The notes beneath the pieces were generated by a model. The model saw only the letters and a program-made list of their open reading frames with translations. It was not told the origin of the DNA and searched no databases. Positions 34,101 to 43,000 of a stretch of 64,000 nt of DNA are shown one piece after another; position 1 is the first letter of the stretch, and every line of letters starts with the position of its first letter. Both the position numbers and the translations under genes were made by a program. The stretch is from Asterias rubens (Eukaryota; Echinodermata; Asteroidea; Forcipulatida; Asteriidae). The stretch is taken from contig NC_047063.1 of assembly GCF_902459465.1 (NCBI RefSeq), positions 3,038,001 through 3,102,000 on the forward strand, in the 5' to 3' direction.

Positions 34101-37018
34101 TGACGGTAGAAAGATTCCCCTATTGCTTGCTGGGGTTTTGTAGTTTTTAGAAATGAGTCGAACAAGTCACGAAAATTATTTGAGCGTGTAAAACATATTT
34201 GCGTGGCATTGCTTTACTCATTTCTCAAAAACTGCTGCATCTCAGCAAGTTATATTTTAAGGGACTCGTTCAACCGTCTTAATATTTAAACTGTGTTATT
34301 TTAGAGGAAATATGTGGACATAGTGTTTTGTGTTACCAAAAGTACCCAAACCCTTTAAAATAGCATCAAAATAGTTTCTGTCCAACAGTCTCTTCCCACT
34401 CCCCTCTGACCCCACCCTTCCCCTCTGACCCCACTCTTCTCCTCTGACCCCACCCTTCTGACCCCACCCTTCCCCTCTGACCCCACTCTTCCCCTCTGAC
34501 CCCACTCTTCCCCTCTGACCCCACCCTTCCCCTCTGAACCCACCCTTCCCTTCTGACCCCACTCTTCCCCTCTGACCCCACCCTTCCCCTCTGACCCCAC
34601 CTTTCCCCTCTGACTCCACCCTTCCCCTCTGACCCCACTCTTCTCCTCTGACCCCACCCTTCTGACCCCACCCTTCCCCTCTGACCCCACCCTTCCCCTC
34701 CGACCCCACTCTTCCCCTCTGACCCCACCCTTCCCCTCTGAACCCACCCTTCCCTTCTGACCCCATCCTTCCCCTCTGCCTGTCCCCGCCAACTCAGTCC
34801 ATTGTGTCAATATGATTCTTGACGATGACCGATGATATCATTTGTGTTGCCTCGCCAGTGTCTTGTGGATGAGAACAAAGATCTTCACAGCGAGGTGAGG
34901 AGATTGCGAGATGAGAACACCACTCTGATGAGGAGCAGTAAAGATTCCAAGAGGGACGTAGAGAACATCCAGGTAATCTTAAAACTCCCACCATCTTTGT
35001 CATGTTCCTTGCATCCAATACCAGCATTACATAATAACATTCTTTGTACTAAAGGAATCAGACTATTTCTCTCTCAAGCCTCGGTTCTGGTTACATTGAT
35101 TTACACGGGAGAAAATCAAGATGGCTGCTCCATCATAAAGGTGTATAGATAGTTCCGGCTTATTTTTGAGGGGGGGGGGGGGTATTTGTTGTCAACTTGT
35201 GCGGGTAGGACGTCGACCTTGTTAAGGTGCTGGTGTCTATTTCACAAAGATAGTCCTAACTTAGAACTAGTCTTAGGTCTCTTTAGAAGCCATTAAAAAC
35301 TTGAGGCTTGTCCTAAGTTAGGACGAGTAACTTGTCCTAACTCGAAATAAGACTAGTCTTAACTCTTTGTGAAATCCACCCCAGGTCTCCTCTTCCTCCT
35401 TGCCTCTCACTGGCTTAGTTTTTCTACAATTTCTAAGTATTTGTTTACACTTTTATTTTCTCAGTCATAGTTACATTTTGTGGATTGTACCTTTTTTAAT
35501 CCCAATAGTCTTTCTTGATGGCTCCCATTCTGACCCTACCAGTCTTTCATCAAATTACAAAGGAATTACATGGAGATAACAGGCGTGAGTTGCCAGAAAA
35601 AAAGGATGTTCTATTCTGGCTTCTTTCTTTAATGGAGCTTTCCTGTAATGAAAACCTGTAGTTTTGTATTCCTGGTGATGCACAGATTCTGTAAAACCCC
35701 CGGATTGTAGCATTTGAGAGGTTCTGGTACCAAAAAAGGAAAAACTGGTAACCCAGGCTTGCAAGCCACTTTCAGGAATTTTGAAATTTCAGCAATCTCA
35801 TCCCTGGATTTGATTTAACATGGTTTTATGATACAAATTGATTCTTTCAGCGTTACATTGCAACATGTTCAACACAGCGTAATGAGCTTCAAATCAGGCT
35901 AAAGCGGGAGCAGGAAGAGGTAAATATGAAAGGAATCATTTATGTAATAGATCGCAATACAATCTTATTTGAGTACAAATGCAGTAAAGGGCCCAATTTT
36001 ATGGAGCTGCTGTGTGAAAGGACAATAATTTTCGGAGTGTCCAGGGTCCCTTGTCAAATCTTGTCCAACATTGCTACATTTTGTCTGAGGTCTGGACCTA
36101 CGACAAAATCTTACGATGGTGATAAAAAATAAACAATCCACGCTCGTAAATTTTGTAGCAATGGACCCTGGCTACATTTTGGTCGTGTGAAAAGGGCTTA
36201 ACTATTTCCTGCTTTGCACAACACATCATAGTATTTTGGCTGGTAATCTTAGTCTGGTAAGCATAATGTTTTTGTGCTTAGCTTCTGTTTGATGTGCTTA
36301 AGCAGCTACATGAGATTGGGCCCAGGTTAGGTTGTCATCTTTTGTGTACACTCCTGTTTTGAGTTTTAGCTGTGCAATTAAAGAACACAGTACAAAGTCT
36401 TGATGTCCATGGCAGTTTCCTCGATTTTGTTTAAAAAAGCTATGCACTTTGCATGCCTATGTGTGGTTCGAGTGGGGGGGGGGGGGGTCAAAGAAAGGTA
36501 TTACTCCCTCCTTTTAACCTTTAGTGTGCTGCTTGAAATGTGGTATGGGCCTTTAAGACGACTTGATTGAGTTTTTTCTTTCTTGACAGCATCGCAAGGT
36601 TGTGGCGTCGATGAACAAACAAGCAGCTGTGTGGATCTCAGAGAAGAAGAGTATACGTGGAATGGAGACAACAAGTAGAACAGCCAAGGTAAACATCTCC
36701 AGAACGGTTTAAAATTCTACTCTCATTACTCGTGTTTTTGCAAAAAAATTGTTTTCAACTGGCAAACTGTACTGTCAGTACTATTTAATTGTTGTTTGTG
36801 AACAAAGAAAAAATTACAAAACAGGATTTGAACCTCCAACCTCTTGGTGCTCTATCAACTACAAGCTATATAGCCTGTTGTTTGAATGTTTGCTATTGGT
36901 TAATCCTGTCTAACAGATACAAGCAGAGCCAGTATTTGGAGGTGCGCGAAGGTTAAAGGCCCACCCCGTCAAATTGAATGAAGACCGACCAAGAGATATT
37001 CCTGTGGCGTCATGGTGA
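28162..37018 (+). CDS. Coiled-coil protein of unknown function, 404 residues
   Basis: Ten exons with consistent phases: 28162-28203, 29788-29946, 30952-31049, 31990-32216, 32688-32841, 33795-33945, 34859-34972, 35851-35919, 36590-36688 and 36917-37018 (TGA). It starts MATSDVEDLYKRLQ and ends RPRDIPVASW. Residues ~70-225 and ~278-350 are Glu/Lys/Gln-rich with heptad-like spacing (QLDFNVELQKDKAELEARLA; CLVDENKDLHSEVRRLRDEN). Between them lies a Ser/Thr/Pro/Met-rich segment (KSAKSTRELTPMSLQTRNSP) that looks disordered and phosphorylatable. No signal peptide or membrane segment. I do not recognise the family; a cytoskeletal or centrosomal role would be a guess from coiled-coil content. Introns hold several mobile elements and a 19-bp minisatellite. 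Confidence 0.88.
28685..28812. mobile_element. Hairpin element, TTTCCGTATGGCGCCACCAC family
   Basis: AGTTTCCGTATGGCGCCACC at left is mirrored by GGTGGCGCCATACGGAAAGT at right, with ACTTTTTCAT / GTGAAAAAGT inside. About 128 bases; copies at 40259-40388 and 62410-62535. Confidence 0.8.
29357..29707. mobile_element. TIR element with AAGCTTGGG..TATCG ends
   Basis: AAGCTTGGGCGATATCGATT at left and ATCGTGGTATTACCCAAGCTT at right are imperfect inverted ends; the interior has many ATATCGCGATAT motifs. In intron 1 of the coiled-coil gene. Confidence 0.6.
29973..30303 (+). mobile_element. GTGGACACTATTGG TIR element, copy (diverged)
   Basis: TAAAGGCACTCGCCACCTTT at left and GTGTCCACTTAAAAGTGCCT at right. 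Begins 27 bases after the donor of exon 2. Confidence 0.6.
30387..30640. repeat. CCCAATTTCATA/AAGC dispersed repeat
   Basis: GGGGCCAGTTTTATAAAGCA ... TTGGGGCCCAGTTGGTACTGG, diverged copy of the family. Non-coding. Confidence 0.35.
31066..31340. repeat. TTGGTTTGCGGTAACACCAT family copy
   Basis: TTTCGGTTTGCAGTAACACC ATGTGTG then CCGCGGAGTG, ACTTCTCAGTT and TTACCTGGGCGGAAAGTTG; the same order of segments recurs at 51580-51790. Confidence 0.55.
31571..31924 (+). mobile_element. GTGGACACTATTGG TIR element
   Basis: TTTAAAGACCCTGGACAATT at left, AATAGTGTCCACTGCCTTTA at right, internal GAGACCTCTAATTC / CTGAGGTCTC pair. Ends 65 bases before the acceptor of exon 4 of the coiled-coil gene. Confidence 0.75.
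32923..33307 (+). mobile_element. GTGGACACTATTGG TIR element
   Basis: CTTAAAGACACTGTACACTA at left, AATAGTGTCCACTGCCTTTA at right. In intron 5 of the coiled-coil gene. Confidence 0.75.
34024..34362. mobile_element. TIR element with TAAAGGGTCTGGGTACTTTT ends
   Basis: Left TAAAGGGTCTGGGTACTTTT, right AAAAGTACCCAAACCCTTTA. Partial relatives at 37410-37620 (ACAGATTTACATTAAACTTA) and 63620-63850. Confidence 0.75.
34385..34785 (-). repeat. 19-bp minisatellite, about 21 copies
   Basis: Plus-strand unit TCTGACCCCACCCTTCCCC with T/C variants and a few shortened units; pyrimidine-rich on plus, G-rich on minus. It creates three overlapping open minus-strand frames of repeated Gly/Glu/Arg, which are not genes. 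Intron 6 of the coiled-coil gene. Confidence 0.95.
35232..35384. mobile_element. Palindromic TTTCACAAAG..CTTTGTGAAATCC element
   Basis: CTATTTCACAAAGATAGTCC at left and AACTCTTTGTGAAATCCACC at right; inner GTCCTAACTTAG / CTAAGTTAGGAC arms. Second copy of the element at 8108-8243. Confidence 0.65.
36205..36330. repeat. AAGCAG / GGCCC dispersed repeat
   Basis: TTTTGGCTGGTAATCTTAGT and TTAAGCAGCTACATGAGATT GGGCCCAGG match the family at 20860 and 43058. Confidence 0.35.
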
Positions 37019-37140
37019 CGAAGAGGACGATGATTTTAGCAAACAGGGTAAGGTCAGAGGTGCCTTATACCTTCATATAGTTATATATACCTTCATCATG
37101 GTGCGGCCATCTTGATTTGCTCCCATTCAAATCAATGTAA

Positions 37141-37270
37141 GGCCGTATCCGAAACGACGACTTCGGCTACAGCTACGTCTAGATCAGCGCGTCTACCAGT
37201 GTTGAAGAATAGGCAGACGCGCGCGATCTAGCCGTAGCTGTAGCCGAAGCCGCCGTTTCGGACACGGCCT
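37141..37270. mobile_element. Palindromic element, CCGAAACGACGACTTCGGCT arms
   Basis: GGCCGTATCCGAAACGACGA at left is mirrored by CCGTTTCGGACACGGCC at right; inner GCTACGTCTAGATC / GATCTAGCCGTAGC. Two further copies at 44108-44252 and 46795-46915. It lies in the 3' UTR region of the coiled-coil gene. Confidence 0.75.
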
Positions 37271-37409
37271 AACCAAACCCAATGTAACCAAACCGAGGCT
37301 GAAAGGGCAAATAGTCTGGTTCCTTTTTTTGTTAAATGAATGAACAGCATCCAGTTACTGTAATTGGATACCGGGAACAAGGCCAGCAATGGTGACAGCA
37401 TGATTAAGG

Positions 37410-39352
37410 GCTCAAAGGGTTCAGGTACGACCAAAACACAAACATACACAGATTTACATTAAACTTACAAACTTCAAAGATAATGATGGTAGAAAGCTTC
37501 CTTTGAGTAATGCTTGCTGAGGTGCTGATTGGCTTCATCAACATTCAGTATTAACTTAATCTCCCACCAAAAACGCATTGAGAATATGTATAAATAAATA
37601 AATAGTTTTTGACCACGAAAATGTTTACTTCTAAATTAATTGTTGTATATGATTATTCAATTTATAAACAAGTGTACTTAACTTTTTCCAAAGTCACCAG
37701 GTTTACCTTTATTACACAAACATTTATTGATTGTAAATAGACGACTTAAAAAATGTCAGCACTAGCTAGTAGCAGAATAGCTTGTGCACAGGTTTTTGTC
37801 TAATTATGGCAAATAATTCTTAATGAAAAGTATTGTAAATAGACGTCTTTCAAAAATGTAGCTTCTTGCCGAATATGGTAGAATTCAAGATTTAAAAATT
37901 GGAACAAAAGCCAGGGACAGATTTGCAGATTTGAGCATTCAGGGTTGGTTTTGGTTTTTCTCAAATTCCTTTTTCAAATTTCTGTGGGTCCAAAGCTCAG
38001 ATTCTGTCTATAAATCAAGGATAAAAAATCGTAAGACTTTTATTGGAATTCAGACTTTTCTCACGGAAAACAAGTCGGGCTCGTTGGTTTACTTCTTTTG
38101 CCCTGAGGATTCTAGTGTTTTCAAAACCTCCATGGCATCTGTAACTCCAGGCAAAAACATGAACTAAGATCTGGATCAAAGTTCCAAATCTTCTCATCAC
38201 TATTGACTCTCACCCGTAGTTTTGGTCTAAGCAGTGTTGTTGGCTAAACAGCACTCAAAACAGAAACTTAGATGTGACTTTAAATTGCCTTGAGAAACAT
38301 TCCATGAAAATTAGTTGTACCAAATAAATCACCCCTTCATTAGCTTTACCAACGTTCTAATTAAGCCAAAGAAAAGATTTGTGTTCAAAATTGGAAAGTC
38401 TTTGAAGTTGCTAGTTTTTTTCTTTACTTTTTCAGAGAGTTTCTTTCACACCTTGAAAGCAGCTACTTTAAGTTATTTTCTTTGTTCCTCTGAAATAGAA
38501 CAGCATAATCTGCTAAGAGCTGTAAAATGTATGAAGTTTGTTACTTCTTTTTAAGTGTTATGTTTTTAAAATGTTGTGAGTGTTTAGTATGTTTTCCTGC
38601 CTCTGAACAAATAGTTTCACCCGAAGCATTGTAAGTTATAATGAGGTGTGCTTTAAACTTGTTTTCCTTATTTTTGTTTAGGCAGATATTTATTCAAACC
38701 AAACCATGGGAACAGTAGGTTTAAAGAAATTTTAGCAGCAGATTAAAGCAACGAGGTTCCTCGTACAAATTGATACGGACAGAACTGGTTCTCAGGACTT
38801 TGCTAAAAAAAAATGTTTTCAAACAAAATATGTAATTCTAAAAACAAAATAAAAAGACGGTCAACAAGTAATAAGCAGTACATGTATTTGTATTTAAACT
38901 AATATTTTGGTGAGATAAATGTAGCATTAATTGACAGTGTTTTTCCTCTGCCACTTCAATTTATAAGTATGAGATTAGGTTCAGAACTGAGAAGTCTCCC
39001 GAACCACACATGGTGTTACCGCAAACCAAAGATACATAAGTTTAGATTGTTATAATTTGCATTTGTTTAATCTTGCAGTAATGACATAAATAGAACATTT
39101 CTCTGCGGCTTCGATGTATATTTTGGTTGAACCAGTTTTAAACTACTTCCACCAAACCATCAGTATTTAAAATAATGAAAAGTATTTTTAGTTACTACGT
39201 TCCTCAAAATTATGTTAAATATGCATGCCCAGTTCTTTGTTTTTTTGTATATTTTGTATTTTGATTGTTATTTGAATCATGCTGAAGTATATTTTATGAA
39301 CAGTTCCGATGTTGCTTTATAAATGGGGGCGACTGTAAGATAAGAAATAAAG
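37410..39352 (+). other. Probable 3' UTR of the coiled-coil gene
   Basis: No open gene. It begins with a partial copy of the element seen at 34024-34362 and contains a TTACCGCAAACCAAAG fragment at 39017. The first strong polyadenylation signal is at 39346. Confidence 0.4.
39346..39351 (+). terminator. Polyadenylation signal
   Basis: AATAAA in AAGAAATAAAGTAAAG, 2.3 kb after the coiled-coil gene's TGA. Assignment assumes a long 3' UTR. Confidence 0.4.
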
Positions 39353-40068
39353 TAAAGTATAACAAAGAGCAGGTAGTTTGCACATTTTTGTGATTCATTT
39401 ACCATTTTTCCAATTGAAACTTTTTGCCTTTTCTAGAGCAATAGTGACAATTTTTGTTCGAAAAAAGAAGAAGATGACTATTGCAAAGTCAATTGCCTGA
39501 TGTTTTGCGCCCGTTATTGGAGGGAATCACATTGTCACATGGTGCTTAAAAAGTTATTTCTGTGCAGAAAATAGATTGATTGGTCCAAACTGACCTAAAC
39601 TCTTAGTAGAGTAATATCATGTCTTGTTTGCACTATTTAAAAACAATGTCTGCAATCTCAATTGGTCAAAAACAAAAGAAGTTAGAAAGGCTAAGAATGG
39701 GTAAAATAATTTGTTCCTGGTGGCTGTGGGGTACCCAGAATCTTGTTCGGGGGAGGGGGGAGTTGTCTTCGTTTAGAGGTTGGTGCTAGGTTTCTCTTCT
39801 TTTGAAGAGCACTGTTTGGTTCTGGATTAGTTTGTGAATCACCCCCCCCCCCCCGAAAACTTAAGGGTGCCCCGCCCATCCCTCCATTTCTAAACTATGT
39901 GACAGAGCTCTCTAGAGGGCGCCCTTTGTGCTGATGTGTTGGTTTATTTTGTTCACACTCCTACCTGCTCTATCCTGTGTTCAGTCATCAGTCGTATGGT
40001 ACAGCGTTGTTGTTGGTTGCCGCAGCTGATGATGATGAAGCAATAATCGTCAGGAAATTTCCGAAATC
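39353..40068. other. Intergenic and putative SELENOK promoter
   Basis: A C run at 39842-39854 and short open frames only. The 5' UTR of SELENOK is expected shortly before 40069. Confidence 0.35.
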
Positions 40069-43000
40069 ATGGCGTATATTTCAGACGGTGAGTGTCTTGT
40101 CTTGTCTTGTCTTGTCTTGTCTTGTCTTGTCTTTACTGCACAAACCGCCGCCACTGGGCCATAAACGTGCAGACCCTCATCATACGTACATGCGTGCTCC
40201 TCTATCTATCTAGTCAAATTTTATATTTTCAAGGAGGGACTTGATTAATAATAATAAAGGAAAAGTTTCCGTATGGCACCACCACTTTTTCATTTGATAT
40301 GAAATAATATAGTATCTAATTTACCTCAATGAGATATCCCTTTTTGTAAAAATGAGTGAAAAAGTGGTGCCGCCATACTGAAAGTTATCCACTATCACTC
40401 AGTACTATCAATGCACTTCAAAGACCAGCAGTACACACTTATTTCAAAAAAGAGAAGGGGTTATTTTTAACTGTGTCTTAATACGTTGCTCTTAATCATC
40501 AAGTAAATTGACTGTTATGGTCATTAAGTTTTGGCTGGCGTACTTACCAAAGGTACACTCTTTACTCCTAAAATAATGAAGTTCTTTCCGAGACACTGTT
40601 CCGAGACGATAGCGGAACAAACTTCTTTAGTACCAGAACTTCCATTTAAAAGCAATAGGCCTTTATATGATCTAATTAAAGGGAAGCTACACATTTGGTA
40701 ATTGTCAAAGACCAGTGTTCTCCCTTGGTGTATCATCCCATCATAACCATAAAATAACAAGCCTGTGAAAATTTGGGCTCAATCGGTCATCGAAGTTGCG
40801 AGAAAATGATGAAAGAAAATACACCCTTGTTTGACGAATTTGTGTGCTCTCAGATAGGAATAAAAGACTTCTAGCTACAAGTCTTGAAGTCTTTTATTAT
40901 TGGAGTGAGAAATTACCTCTTTCTCAAAAACTATGTTACTTCAGAGGAAGTTGTTTCCCACAATGTTTTAATTTATACTATCAATAGCTCTCCAATGCTT
41001 GTTACCAAGTCAGTTTTTAAGTTAACATTTGTTTTGAGTAGTTACCAAACGTGTACATGTACCTTCCCTTTAAATAAGCTTCGAAATTGACAGTGAATGT
41101 TTCTTTGGTTTTGTTTTACAGGCCAGGTGCTGGAGGGGCGATCTCCATGGAGACCCTCGTATATTGCAGACCTCTTTTGGGGAGTTCTTAACTTTATAAT
41201 CCTCTTGTAAGTAGTTGAAAGCAATGATACCATGATTATTGTCCTTTAAAGACACTGGACATTGGACACTATTGGTAATTGTCAAAGACCAGTCTTCTCA
41301 CTCGATCTCAGCATATGCATAAAATAACAAACCTGTGAAAATTTGAGCTCAATCGGTCGTCGAAGTTGCGAGCTAATAATGAAAGAAAAAACATATGTAC
41401 TTGCACTTAATACTTCATATTGTTTTACCTCGTACCCAGCAAGAAATGGACTGTTGTCAAACTCTGCTTTTTCATTGTTCTATTTCCATGTTTTAAAGAC
41501 AGTGGACACTATTGGTAATTGACAAAGACTACATGTAGCCTTCACAGTTGGTGTATCTCAACATGCATAAAATAACTAACCTGTGAAAGTTTGAGCTCAA
41601 TCGGTCGTCGAAGTTGCGAGCTAACAATGAAAGAAAAAACACCCTTGTCACACAAAGTTGTGTGCTTTCAGATGCTTGATTTCGAGACCTCAAATTCTAA
41701 ATCTGAGGTCTCGAAATCAAATTTGTGGAAAATTACTTCTTTCTCAAAAACTACGTTACTTCAGAGGGAGCCATTTCTCACGATGATTAATACTATCAAC
41801 CTCTCACCATTACTAGTGACCAAGTAAGGTTTTTCTGCCAATAATTGTTTTGAGTAATTACCAATAGTGTCCACTGCCTTTAAAATGTACATTTGCTGTT
41901 GTTTGGATGTTAGCTTGTAAGATTTGTAGTTTGCTCGAGAAAATAGAGGGAAAAATTTGAGACTTGAGATGTTTACAAGGTTACTTTTCACATTGTTTGA
42001 AATCCATGACTGTCCGTACTCCCTTCAAAGCTATGATGCGATCTCCCTCGTGGTGAACAAGTCACGCAAACAAGCCAGTGAGAGAGCTTTTTCCCTCTGC
42101 TGCCTCCCGCCTATGGAACGGTCTTCCTGTCCCCATTAAAAACGCTGAGACTTTGTTGTCCTTCAAAAAGGGTCTCAAGACGCACCTGTTCTCTAACTCG
42201 TAGCTGTTTTCCCCTTTACTTTTGTCTGTCTCCCTGATAAGTGCCTTGCATCCTTTGGTAATTTGGCGCTATATAAATCCAGTTATTATTATTAGTTTTA
42301 ATTGTGGGTTGAGAAAGACATTCAGTAGAAAGTCCTCGTTGTATTTTGAATTGGAACTGGAGGGTAAAACTAGAACTACTGAATCAGAGCTACATGTATA
42401 AGAAATACTTTTCAGAGATGGGTGCAAACTAGCTTGCATGACCTTTGCCATACAAACATGAACTTCTCAAAAATAACTGCTGTTTCTATTTTCTTTTCTT
42501 TCTCTTTTTATCAACAGCTTCCGAACTATGGTATATGTAAGTCACAATTTAAATTCTTGTTTCTCATCAGTTAGTTCAAATTTGAGTTAAGTTAGGGAAG
42601 TGACTGATATGGGCCTTGTCGACAAAATAGGAAGCATTTTGAGGCATTCTCTTTTTGCTTTTTGTTCAATTGTTATATTTTTTGGAATGCTTACATGTAT
42701 GTCTGCTTGTTAAAGCACCATGGTCTCAATGAAATGACGCTATATAAAGCCCAGTGTATACAATATGTATGTATGATGAAGCTATTTATAAGAACTGTGA
42801 ACTATTATTTGCAAACTACAAGTATCTTAGCCGCTTTATATGTGATTTGTTTGGTTTTTTTCTTCTAGTCTGATCTGACAAGTAAAGGTCGTGGACAAAC
42901 CTCAAACTACCAGGCAGGAAGCGGAAATGGGTAAGTCCCACTCACCTTGCAGTAAAAATAATTGGCGCTTTGTATCCTTTGGAAAAGGCGCGTTATAAAT

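Noticed and set aside
34296-34810. Three overlapping minus-strand open frames of 120-156 residues
   Set aside because: They only translate the 19-bp minisatellite in all three frames; no start context, domain or codon signal.
42005-42290. A host coding exon
   Set aside because: The frame reads the conserved C-terminus of LINE reverse transcriptase ORFs followed by a typical SINE/LINE tail; a retrotransposon remnant.
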